This document shows positions 22,590 through 29,919 of a DNA stretch of 64,000 nucleotides, piece after piece. A program made the position numbers and the translations under genes. The DNA comes from Paracoccaceae bacterium (lineage in GTDB: Bacteria; Pseudomonadota; Alphaproteobacteria; Rhodobacterales; Rhodobacteraceae), in assembly GCA_030148225.1 (NCBI GenBank), contig JASBTX010000004.1, positions 62,001 to 126,000 on the forward strand. Reading direction: 5' to 3'. The notes under the pieces are model-generated. The model was not told the DNA's origin, searched no databases, and worked only from the letters and a program-made list of their open reading frames with translations. Within the stretch, counting starts at the first letter, position 1, and each line of letters starts with the position of its first letter.

Positions 22590-24444
22590 GAAGGAAATTA
22601 GGAACGCGGTTGACGGTGCCGTCAAAGATGCAAAGTCAAAGGCCAAAACGGCCGCAGGGCGGAGCGGAAAGGCCCAGCGCAAAAAGAAAACCCGGCCCTT
22701 CCCGTTCAAGGTGGATGAAAGCGGCGTCTGGCGTCGTGTCGAACGTGACACCGATGATGGGGGCAAGCGGACCACATGGCAGCGCTGGGGCAGTGAATTG
22801 CACGTCATGGCGCTTACCCGGAACGATGAGGGCGAAGACTGGGGGCGGCTCTTGGAAGTCGTTGATCGTGACCGGGTGCGGCACCTCTGGGCTATGCCCG
22901 CGGCTCTTCTGGCTGGGTCAGGTGATCCGCTAAGGGGTGAATTGTTCCGGCTTGGCTTTGAATTGGAACCGCGCAGGGACGCCAAGGCGTGTCTACTCGA
23001 ATACCTGATATCGGCTGATCCAGAAAAGCGCGTACGGTGCGTTTCGCGTGTTGGATGGCATGGCGAAACTTTTGTATTGCCGGATGGTCCGATTGGCGCA
23101 GCTGAGGGCGGTGAAGAGGTCATTCTGCAATCGGCTGAAAAGCCAGATCATGCCTTTAATGTCGCGGGTACCCTTGAAGAATGGCAGGCAGAAGTTGCCG
23201 CCCTTGCACTGGGCAATTCGCGTTTGGTGTTGGCGCTATCGGCGGCATTTGCTGCACCTCTATTGGCCCTTTCAGGCGATGAGGGCGGCGGATTTCATTT
23301 CCGGGGCGCATCCTCTTCGGGCAAATCCACCGCTCTGACGGTCGCGGGATCGGTCTGGGGCGGCGGCGGGACACGCGGCTTTGTAAGGCAATGGAGGGCC
23401 ACTGATAACGCTCTGGAAAGTGTAGCAGCGCTGTCATGTGATGCTCTGCTCTGCCTTGATGAATTGTCACAGGTCGATGCGAAGGCGGCAGGTTCAGCGG
23501 CCTACATGTTGGCCAACGGCAAAGGCAAGGCCCGCGCGGGGCGTGAAGGCCAAGCCCGAAAGGTGCTGGAATGGCGAGTCCTGTTCTTGTCCAATGGTGA
23601 AATTGCTCTTGAGGACAAAATCAAAGAGGGTGGCGGGCGTATTGCTGCCGGGATGGAGGTTCGGGTTATTGATCTTCGGGCCGATGCGGGCGCGGGCATG
23701 GGGATCTTCGAAGATACCCATGGCGCAGATGACCCGGCCAGCTTTGCCCAGCGCCTCAAGAAAGGTGCGAATACCTTCTACGGAACCGCAGGACGTGCGT
23801 TTGTGGCTGAGTTGGTCAAAGACCTGGCAGTGTATCGAGAGGGGCTGGAAAAACTGCGCAAATCCTTCATGGAAACCTGCTTGCCACAGGGATCGGACGG
23901 GCAAGTGCGCCGCGTGGCGGATCGCTTCGCACTGGTCGCGGCGGCAGGTGAGGTGGCAACCAACATTGGCCTGACCGGTTGGCCCACCGAGGCCGCTCTC
24001 AGCGCCGCCCAGCGCTGTTTTCAGGATTGGCTGGCAGAACGTGGTGGGGTTGGGTCCAGTGAGGTTGCAGAGGCCAAGCGGCGCATCGCAGAGGCTTTGC
24101 AGCTGCACGGTGCGAGCCGTTTCCAAAAGTGGGCCAAAAGCACCTCAGATCGCATGGTCATCACGAACCGCATGGGCTTTGTGAAAATCGTAGGTGATTC
24201 AGAAATTGAGGAAACCGAAAGCACCTACTTTTTCATGGTGCAGCCACTCAAGCAGGAATTGGCAGGTCTCGACTTTCGCACGGTGGTGTCTGAGTTGGTC
24301 GCAGAAGGTGTTATTGTCGATCAAGACGGAAAGCCAAACAAGGTGTTTCATGTGTCCAGCGGTGGAGGAAAGCACCGCCTGTATCAGATTGATCGTGACA
24401 AACTTACCGCTGACATCGGGCCAAACGATGCCCCGGAAACCTGA
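22582..24444 (+). CDS. DUF927 domain replicative helicase/ATPase
   Basis: A 620-residue protein with a basic N-terminal stretch and a DUF927 ATPase core from about residue 180. The P-loop is FRGASSSGKSTA (near residues 240-250), and a Walker-B-like LLCLDELSQ follows about 55 residues later. DUF927 proteins are superfamily-3-type motor proteins that unwind replication origins in phages and satellites. It overlaps the primase gene and is followed by a small overlapping ORF. An origin for it could be one of the two iteron clusters. Confidence 0.9.
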   Translation: MSEKEIRNAVDGAVKDAKSKAKTAAGRSGKAQRKKKTRPFPFKVDESGVWRRVERDTDDGGKRTTWQRWGSELHVMALTRNDEGEDWGRLLEVVDRDRVRHLWAMPAALLAGSGDPLRGELFRLGFELEPRRDAKACLLEYLISADPEKRVRCVSRVGWHGETFVLPDGPIGAAEGGEEVILQSAEKPDHAFNVAGTLEEWQAEVAALALGNSRLVLALSAAFAAPLLALSGDEGGGFHFRGASSSGKSTALTVAGSVWGGGGTRGFVRQWRATDNALESVAALSCDALLCLDELSQVDAKAAGSAAYMLANGKGKARAGREGQARKVLEWRVLFLSNGEIALEDKIKEGGGRIAAGMEVRVIDLRADAGAGMGIFEDTHGADDPASFAQRLKKGANTFYGTAGRAFVAELVKDLAVYREGLEKLRKSFMETCLPQGSDGQVRRVADRFALVAAAGEVATNIGLTGWPTEAALSAAQRCFQDWLAERGGVGSSEVAEAKRRIAEALQLHGASRFQKWAKSTSDRMVITNRMGFVKIVGDSEIEETESTYFFMVQPLKQELAGLDFRTVVSELVAEGVIVDQDGKPNKVFHVSSGGGKHRLYQIDRDKLTADIGPNDAPET

Positions 24445-24652
24445 TTGGGATGCGCTGGGCAAACTGTTTGCGCCTTCGAACGAGGCCGCGCCCAGCGCGT
24501 TGGATGCTGACACCGTAACCTATCTGGGGGAAACCATGCCAAAATGGCTGGCCCGTGATCTGATGCAGGAGCGGGCCGCGATCTATGAGTTTGAGGCTGG
24601 GATGACGCGGGAAGCTGCGGAAACCAAGGCAAGACATAGCTTGGCAAAGTAA
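24428..24652 (+). CDS. Small hypothetical protein after helicase
   Basis: A 74-residue ORF starting inside the end of the helicase gene (17-base overlap). Its sequence MPRKPDWDALGKLF ... KWLARDLMQERAAIYEFEAGM has the look of a small acidic helical protein common after phage-type helicases. No function is recognised. It is followed by a hairpin that may terminate the operon. Confidence 0.65.
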   Translation: MPRKPDWDALGKLFAPSNEAAPSALDADTVTYLGETMPKWLARDLMQERAAIYEFEAGMTREAAETKARHSLAK

Positions 24653-24687
24653 AGCCCCGCGCAGCTTGTTATCGCTTTCGCGGGGCT
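24653..24687 (+). terminator. Hairpin after replication operon
   Basis: AGCCCCGC (24653-24660) and GCGGGGCT (24680-24687) pair perfectly around a 19-base loop, beginning at the stop codon of the last replication-cluster gene and facing the toxin gene that ends at 24779. No T-run follows, so termination strength is uncertain; it may serve both convergent units. Confidence 0.5.
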
Positions 24688-24778
24688 ACCACTGGTGTGG
24701 TTTTGAGGCTCAACGCATTGCGCGAGCTGACAAGGGACATATAGGGCAGAAAACCTATAACGTCAACTTAACGCAACG

Positions 24779-25183
24779 CTACAGGCCCAGCGCCACTTTG
24801 ATGCAATCAAGGATTTTGGCAAATTCATCCTCAGAAATGCGGGGTGTCAGATACTTACGTTTGCCGGTTTGGTCCCGGTCAGTCCTGAACAGGTCAAGCC
24901 GCTCAAATCCGACCGTTGCAAGCATGTCAGCCTTCACCCAGCATTTGGTTTTTGGGAAGTGCGGCAAGCTGCAAGGGAGTTCGATCTGACAATGATGCGG
25001 TGCAACCCGATCCGGTGGCGTCGTGCTAAGCGGAACCACTGTTATTAATCCACTGCGGTGCCGCAAACGGGGCGACACCGCGATGACCGGGCGACGCTTC
25101 ACCATTTCAGGAGGCTTGAACCCGCCCTTGCTGTAATCGCACAGCAAAACGGTGCGCTGATTAACATCATACTTGATAGGCAA
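24779..25183 (-). CDS. PemK/MazF family toxin
   Basis: A 134-residue growth inhibitor. TVLLCDYSKGGFKPPEMVKRRPVIAVSPR is the N-terminal PemK/MazF pattern with the catalytic-type arginine, followed by VVPLSTT and a later CWVKADMLATVGFERLD. This family cuts single-stranded RNA. The likely start is TTG 25183, one base after the antitoxin stop; a longer upstream frame would run into the antitoxin gene. It forms a two-gene operon with the XRE protein. Confidence 0.85.
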   Translation of the reverse strand: MPIKYDVNQRTVLLCDYSKGGFKPPEMVKRRPVIAVSPRLRHRSGLITVVPLSTTPPDRVAPHHCQIELPCSLPHFPKTKCWVKADMLATVGFERLDLFRTDRDQTGKRKYLTPRISEDEFAKILDCIKVALGL

Positions 25184-25184
25184 T

Positions 25185-25430
25185 TCAGGCGTCCGCCTCT
25201 TTGAGTGCAACACCCGGCCCGGTGGCCACGTCACCGCTTTTGAGGAATTGAATCCCAGCGTTCGTGAAAGCACTGCGTATGGCTTCGATTGTGTCGTGCC
25301 GCCCTGACAACTGGCCCTTGGTAGAATCCAAGCGTTGGATTGTTGGATAGCTTACCCCGCATTGCTTCGCCAAATCGTTCGCGGTCCAGCCGAGCAATGA
25401 ACGCGCTGCCCTTATCTGTTCACCTGTCAT
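25185..25430 (-). CDS. XRE family HTH regulator, probable antitoxin
   Basis: An 81-residue Cro/C1-type helix-turn-helix protein (MTGEQIRAARSLLGWTANDLAKQCGVSYPTIQRLD) with a short C-terminal tail (FTNAGIQFL). Directly upstream of a PemK/MazF toxin, it is probably the antitoxin and autorepressor. Short palindromes directly upstream (25437-25512) are good candidates for its binding sites. Confidence 0.85.
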   Translation of the reverse strand: MTGEQIRAARSLLGWTANDLAKQCGVSYPTIQRLDSTKGQLSGRHDTIEAIRSAFTNAGIQFLKSGDVATGPGVALKEADA

Positions 25431-25436
25431 AGCGGC

Positions 25437-25512
25437 CTTTCAATAGAAAAACTTTCATTAATGATAGATAATCTATTGAAAGATTTGCTATCACTTGTTA
25501 TAGATAATCTAT
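25437..25512. promoter_or_regulatory. Divergent operator with two identical palindromes
   Basis: ATAGATAATCTAT, a 13-base perfect palindrome, occurs at 25464-25476 and again at 25500-25512. CTTTCAATAG at 25437-25446 is the inverted complement of CTATTGAAAG at 25473-25482. They fill the 103-base gap between the XRE/toxin operon and the divergent gene at 25534. The layout suggests one regulator, most simply the XRE protein, controlling both directions. Confidence 0.6.
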
Positions 25513-25533
25513 CAAAAGAAAGAGGGCAAGCCA

Positions 25534-26148
25534 ATGACATTGAATCGTACCGAAATCATGACCACCGCGTGGCAGGAAACTCGTGCTACCATGGATCGCC
25601 TGAGCTATGCCGCGCACCAGCTGCGCGAGGTGTTTGCATATTGCCTGCGCCGTGCATGGGCAGCTGCAAAAGCCTCTGTCGCACTGCTGGCCCGTTCTGC
25701 TGCCAGCCTTTGGGCTGAAATTCAGGATATAGAAAACCGCGACCGCCTTGGCTTTCATGGGATGGAACGCCTCGGCCAGCTGCGCCGTGCATATCATGAC
25801 GCGAAAGCCCGCGAAGAGGCTGAGGCAGAAACACAGGCAAAAGCCGATATCGTCGAAAAGCGCGACCTTATCCGATCTGCGAAAGGCCGCTTTGCGACTG
25901 TGACGTTCATCAAGAAAGACGGCAGCGAGCGCGTCATGCGCGTCCAGCCCGCCAAGCTGAAATTCCACGTCAAAGGCGATAACGCTGCGCCCAGCGCCCG
26001 CAAGGCCGCAGAGACACGAAAAGCCCGCCACCCGCATCTGATGGCCGTATGGGACGCAGACAAGGCCGCGCCGCGTTCGGTCAACCTGTTGACAGTCACG
26101 GAAATCCGTCTGGATGGAATGGCACATGTATTTGAGGTGGCGGCATGA
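25534..26148 (+). CDS. Hypothetical island protein, helical N-terminus and SH3-like C-terminus
   Basis: A 204-residue protein. The first half (about residues 10-110) is Ala-rich and helical, with a charged coiled-coil-like segment REEAEAETQAKADIVEKRD. The second half contains RFATVTFIKKDGSERVMRVQP and a following HPHLMAVWDADK...VTEIRLDG, which resembles a small beta domain found in many phage and satellite proteins of unknown role. AGAGGGCAAG precedes the ATG. It is divergent from the antitoxin and overlaps the next gene by ATGA. Confidence 0.65.
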   Translation: MTLNRTEIMTTAWQETRATMDRLSYAAHQLREVFAYCLRRAWAAAKASVALLARSAASLWAEIQDIENRDRLGFHGMERLGQLRRAYHDAKAREEAEAETQAKADIVEKRDLIRSAKGRFATVTFIKKDGSERVMRVQPAKLKFHVKGDNAAPSARKAAETRKARHPHLMAVWDADKAAPRSVNLLTVTEIRLDGMAHVFEVAA

Positions 26149-26498
26149 AGCGCCGTGAATTGATCCTTGCGGGCGCGGCAATAGCGGCACCTGTCGCCCC
26201 CGCCTTGGCGTCAAGTGCGACCGGGGATGTCGATCGGGAAACGCTGATCCGGGTTCTTGAAAGGCTTGAGACCTTCCAAGACTGGGAATCTTACTGTGTT
26301 GTGGCAGCAAAATCATTTGCAGCGTGGCAGTTTCGCAGGGCTCTATCGCTTCCGATGCCTGATAGCAGCTATGTGCAGATGCACATAAGCTTTCAGAAGA
26401 AAGACTATGAACAATACAAAAATTCGGAATGGGGCAGACGTGCACTAGAAAGAGGGGCAGACGATCAATTCCCACTCATGGAATTGTCGCTTGATTGA
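26145..26498 (+). CDS. Small exported hypothetical protein with Tat-like signal
   Basis: A 117-residue ORF starting at the ATGA overlap. MKRRELILAGAAIAAPVAPALAS is a credible signal peptide with a twin-arginine start and an Ala-X-Ala cleavage site near residue 22; the mature part is about 95 residues, rich in aromatic and charged residues, without a recognised domain. An exported product is unusual cargo for a satellite element and might act on the cell surface. Confidence 0.6.
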   Translation: MKRRELILAGAAIAAPVAPALASSATGDVDRETLIRVLERLETFQDWESYCVVAAKSFAAWQFRRALSLPMPDSSYVQMHISFQKKDYEQYKNSEWGRRALERGADDQFPLMELSLD

Positions 26499-26596
26499 AC
26501 AGTGAGACCTGCAAGCGATACCATGCAGCCCATCTCGTCAGAATTTTAGTACTTACGCGGAAGTCTGATCTTTCGATCAATCATTAACACTCTTTG

Positions 26597-26622
26597 GCCC
26601 AGCGCACCCAAAAGCGCTGGGC
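26597..26622 (+). terminator. Perfect 9-bp hairpin downstream of cargo genes
   Basis: GCCCAGCGC (26597-26605) pairs with GCGCTGGGC (26614-26622) around an 8-base loop, 99 bases after the last cargo stop; ATTCTCATTCC follows. It may be a terminator. The same half-site is the arm of the palindrome at 19897-19910, so a protein-binding role is also possible. Confidence 0.4.
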
Positions 26623-27298
26623 ATTCTCATTCCCCGCGCCCCGGTATGGGTGGCGTTTTTGTCGCACGATGTTCCATCTACACTGAGCTTGTTCACACTA
26701 ACCGCAGTAGCGGCCCTGAACGGTCACAGAGCCTGCAAGTTTTCCGATCTGACAAGTTTGACCAATGAAGTCCAAACCCGTATCAGTCAGCGCTTAGATC
26801 GGCGCTGCGGGTCCTTCCCAGTGCACTCCTGCCGGGGGTTATTTGCGCCCCGTTCCGTGCGCGGTTTTCCCGGTTTCTGCCTCAGCCAAGATTGTGGTTG
26901 GTGTTGTCCTTTCGTTTGATTTCCAAGGATAGGGGGGGAGTAATTGCTGCCTGGGTGCATCGCACTGACCGCACGGTAGTCCCACCCGGAGGTTTTTTCC
27001 TGCAAGAGAAAATTATCGCAATGGGCCAGATTTTAAGGCGCGCAAGGGGCGATGTGCTGTCCTCTGGGCTGCGTCTCAAAATTGGGTCCGTCCTCGATGT
27101 TTCCTGACGGATCGTCGCCCTGTCACTCAGCTGCGGGCTTGAAATGATCGAGGCAGTCAGAGGGGAGATAGGTGCCGTTTCGCGCGGCATTTTCCCCGAT
27201 TTGTGATCTGGGCAAAAATTGGTGCAAAACTGCACCTAAAATGACCTGTTTCAGATCCTCGAAAAACATACGTTCTCAATAAAATCAGTACCTTAGCA

Positions 27299-27406
27299 GT
27301 TACAGGTCAAATTTTTTGTAACTTTTTTTGTAACTAAATTAAGCACAAATAAATAAGTAAAAACAATAAGTTACATATATTAGTTACAAAGTTACAAAGT
27401 TACAGG
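27299..27406. repeat. Right iteron cluster (GTTAC/GTAAC), AT-rich
   Basis: Seven GTTAC or GTAAC units at 27299, 27318, 27330, 27370, 27383, 27391 and 27399; the last three have an 8-base period. 27382-27406 is a perfect inverted copy of 19633-19657. The surrounding 27320-27380 is strongly AT-rich, as expected of a region that melts easily. This is the better candidate for a replication origin, with the left cluster as partner or control site. Confidence 0.6.
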
Positions 27407-27470
27407 GATTTTTTACAGCTTTGCGCCCAGCGCCCGATTGAACCTAAATCAGCGCGAAATCTGCTTTGGT

Positions 27471-27488
27471 GGTAGCCCGGTGGTAGCC
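27471..27488. repeat. Two GGTAGCC repeats at 11-bp spacing (right)
   Basis: Copies at 27471 and 27482 lie about 50 bases inside attR, within a 19-base block GGTAGCCCGGTGGTAGCCA that is identical to 18241-18259 near attL. Same orientation and same helical spacing as on the left. Most simply these are integrase arm sites on the other attachment arm. Confidence 0.55.
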
Positions 27489-27534
27489 ACGGAAAAAACG
27501 GTTTCGGATTGAAATCGTCTAAGTTACTGATTTT

Positions 27535-27583
27535 AATGGTGAGCCCTACAGGATTCGAACCTGTGACCCACTGATTAAAAGTC
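27535..27583. repeat. attR: right 49-bp direct repeat of tRNA-Lys island
   Basis: Identical to 18,072-18,120. Here the repeat forms the 3' part of the intact tRNA-Lys gene, so the island rebuilt the tRNA on insertion. Exchange within this block defines an element of about 9.46 kb. Confidence 0.93.
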
Positions 27584-27612
27584 AGTTGCTCTACCAACTG
27601 AGCTAAGGGCCC
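27537..27612 (-). tRNA. tRNA-Lys (TTT anticodon)
   Basis: A complete 76-base tRNA read on the minus strand. The acceptor stem GGGCCCT pairs with AGGGCTC (one G-T), the D arm is GCTC...GAGC, the anticodon arm ACTGA/TCAGT holds loop CTTTTAA with anticodon TTT, and the T arm is ACAGG/CCTGT around TTCGAAT. The CCA end is encoded. Its 3' half is the island-borne attR sequence. Confidence 0.97.
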
Positions 27613-27798
27613 ACTCAGGCCGTGTCTCTAGGGTTTGCGCGGATAGGGGTCAAGACAGAAACGACGACGGGGCGCAATCTTTCGGTGGCGGGCTGGTGGG
27701 GCCACCGCATCTGGCGCGTTGGCGGGTGCGGCAAGTTTTTCGTGTCACCTGCGCGGGTGTTCTGGAAAAGCAGGCCGCGCCCCGTTATATGCCCGCCC

Positions 27799-28635
27799 AT
27801 GGTGACGCAACGCGATATCGACGATCTGCCCTTCATGAAGATGCACGGGCTGGGCAACGACTTTGTCGTGCTGGATATGCGCGGCCGCGCATCCGTCATG
27901 TCGCCCGCGCTTGCGCGCGCCATCGGCGACCGGCATCGCGGTGTGGGTTTCGATCAACTGGCCGAGATTTTCACCGGAACCGGGGATGATAGCATCGAGC
28001 TCGTGTTCTGGAATGCCGACGGGTCGACGGCGGGGGCTTGCGGCAATGCCACCCGCAGCGTGGCAGAGTATCTGCTCCGCGGTTCGGGCGCCGCGTCGAT
28101 GTCGATCCGGACCGAGCGTGGCCTGCTGGGTGCGGTCTGGGAAGGCGACGTCGTCAACGTCAACATGGGTGATCCCGTGCTTGACTGGGCCGGTATTCCG
28201 CTGGCGCGCGCGGTTGATACGCTGAACCTGCCTTTGCCGGGTGATCCGGTGGCCGTGGGCATGGGCAATCCGCATTGCGTCTTTTTCGTGGATGACGCCG
28301 AGGCGGTGGATGTCGCCAAAGAGGGCGCGGCGATGGAACATGATCCGCTCTTTCCCGAGGCGACAAATGTCGAGTTCGCGACGGTGCGTCCCGACGGATC
28401 GATCCGGATGCGGGTCTGGGAACGCGGTACAGGCATCACGCTGGCCTGCGGATCGGGCGCCTGCGCCACGGCGGTAGCGGCGCAGCGGCGTGGCTTGACC
28501 GACGGTCCGGTCCGGATGGAACTGGATGGTGGGTGGATGACGCTTGACTGGCGCGCGGACGGGGTCTGGATGGCCGGGCCGACAATGCATGTCTTTGACG
28601 GGGTTTTCACCCGCGATTTTCTGGAGCGCGTCTGA
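27799..28635 (+). CDS. dapF: Diaminopimelate epimerase
   Basis: A 278-residue epimerase from ATG 27799. [15 protein letters not shown] is the DapF N-terminal signature, and the two active-site cysteines lie in GACGNATRS and ACGSGACA. It converts LL- to meso-diaminopimelate for lysine and peptidoglycan. The usual CGNGxR is CGNATR here, a mild variation. Its stop overlaps the mtaB start (TGATG). Upstream, 186 bases separate it from tRNA-Lys without a further feature. Confidence 0.95.
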   Translation: MVTQRDIDDLPFMKMHGLGNDFVVLDMRGRASVMSPALARAIGDRHRGVGFDQLAEIFTGTGDDSIELVFWNADGSTAGACGNATRSVAEYLLRGSGAASMSIRTERGLLGAVWEGDVVNVNMGDPVLDWAGIPLARAVDTLNLPLPGDPVAVGMGNPHCVFFVDDAEAVDVAKEGAAMEHDPLFPEATNVEFATVRPDGSIRMRVWERGTGITLACGSGACATAVAAQRRGLTDGPVRMELDGGWMTLDWRADGVWMAGPTMHVFDGVFTRDFLERV

Positions 28636-29891
28636 TGGCTGCGCCGGTATTCTCGACGCTGGGTTGCCGGCTGAATGCCTATGAGACCGAGACGATGAAG
28701 CGTCTGTGCGACGAGGCCGGGCTGAGTGATGCGGTGATCGTCAACACCTGTGCCGTGACGGGCGAGGCTGTGCGCAAGGCGCGCCAGACGATCCGGCGGC
28801 TGAGGCGCGATAATCCCGACGCCAGGCTGATCGTGACCGGCTGTGCTGCGCAAACGGAACCCGAGACATTCGCCGAGATGGGCGAGGTCGATCTGGTGAT
28901 TGGCAATGGCGAAAAGATGTCGCCTGAATTCTGGGGCGGGCTGGGCGCGCGGTTCATCGGCGACACGCCGAAAATTCTGGTCGATGACATCATGTCCGTG
29001 ACGGAAACTGCATCGCATCTGATCGACGGTTTCGGCGCGCGCAGCCGCGCCTATGTGCAGGTTCAGAACGGCTGTGATCATCGCTGCACGTTCTGCATCA
29101 TCCCCTATGGGCGCGGCAACAGCCGCTCGGTTCCTGCGGGGGTGGTTGTCGATCAGATCAGGCGTCTGGTTGAACGGGGCTATCACGAGGTGGTGCTGAC
29201 GGGGGTCGATCTGACAAGCTGGGGGGGTGATCTGCCCGCGCAGCCACGTCTGGGCGATCTGGTCATGCGCATCCTGAGGCTGGTGCCCGATCTGCCGCGG
29301 CTGCGCATTTCATCCATCGATTCGATCGAGGTTGACGCGGCGCTGATGCAGGCCATCGCGACCGAGCCGCGCCTGATGCCGCATCTGCATTTGTCGCTGC
29401 AGGCGGGCGATGACCTGATCCTCAAACGGATGAAGCGCCGTCATCTGCGCGACGATGCGATCCGCTTTGTCGAGGAGGTGCGGGCGTTACGCCCCGAGAT
29501 GACATTCGGCGCCGACATCATCGCGGGGTTCCCGACCGAGACCGAGGAGATGTTTGAAAATTCGCTGAACCTGGTGCGGGAATGCGACCTGACATGGCTG
29601 CATGTCTTTCCCTATTCACCGCGCAGGGGTACGCCGGCGGCGCGCATGCCGCAGGTGGACGGATCGGCAATTCGTGCGCGTGCCGACAGGCTGAGGCAGG
29701 CGGGCGCGCGGCAGGTCAGGCAGCATCTGCAGGCCCAGAATGGCCGCACCCACAAGGTGCTGATGGAGGCCCCGCGCATGGGGCGGACCGAGCAGTTTGC
29801 CGAGGTTTGTTTCACCTCTGATCAGCCGGTTGGCGGGATCGTATCTGCCGTCATCACCGGCCATCGGGATGGGCAACTGATCGCCGCCTGA
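28635..29891 (+). CDS. mtaB: tRNA t6A37 methylthiotransferase MtaB
   Basis: A 418-residue radical-SAM methylthiotransferase. The N-terminal cluster cysteines are Cys11, Cys39 and Cys70, and the radical-SAM motif is CDHRCTFC, followed by a C-terminal TRAM-like segment with THKVLMEAP. It forms ms2t6A at position 37 of ANN-decoding tRNAs, which include tRNA-Lys. The dapF-mtaB overlap is common in Rhodobacterales. Confidence 0.93.
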   Translation: MAAPVFSTLGCRLNAYETETMKRLCDEAGLSDAVIVNTCAVTGEAVRKARQTIRRLRRDNPDARLIVTGCAAQTEPETFAEMGEVDLVIGNGEKMSPEFWGGLGARFIGDTPKILVDDIMSVTETASHLIDGFGARSRAYVQVQNGCDHRCTFCIIPYGRGNSRSVPAGVVVDQIRRLVERGYHEVVLTGVDLTSWGGDLPAQPRLGDLVMRILRLVPDLPRLRISSIDSIEVDAALMQAIATEPRLMPHLHLSLQAGDDLILKRMKRRHLRDDAIRFVEEVRALRPEMTFGADIIAGFPTETEEMFENSLNLVRECDLTWLHVFPYSPRRGTPAARMPQVDGSAIRARADRLRQAGARQVRQHLQAQNGRTHKVLMEAPRMGRTEQFAEVCFTSDQPVGGIVSAVITGHRDGQLIAA

Positions 29892-29919
29892 GGCTGTATT
29901 TTCGCGTATCAGCGGGGCA

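Larger units (their letters stand above)
26499..27536. other. Long non-coding right end of the island
   Basis: Slightly over 1 kb with no convincing gene; the short frames in both directions have no family features, no good ribosome sites and shifting composition. It contains a perfect hairpin (26597-26622), GC-rich middle parts, an AT-rich iteron block (27299-27406) and two GGTAGCC sites (27471, 27482) before attR. It may hold an origin, packaging signal or small RNA. Confidence 0.55.

Noticed and set aside
25461-25718. An 85-codon plus-strand frame starting in the divergent operator
   Set aside because: Begins inside the palindromes and overlaps, out of frame, the better supported gene at 25,534; composition is not coding-like.
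26650-26919. Short ORF of 89 codons at the right end of the island
   Set aside because: No ribosome site, no recognisable motif and Cys/Arg-rich composition; other short frames on both strands there look equally random.
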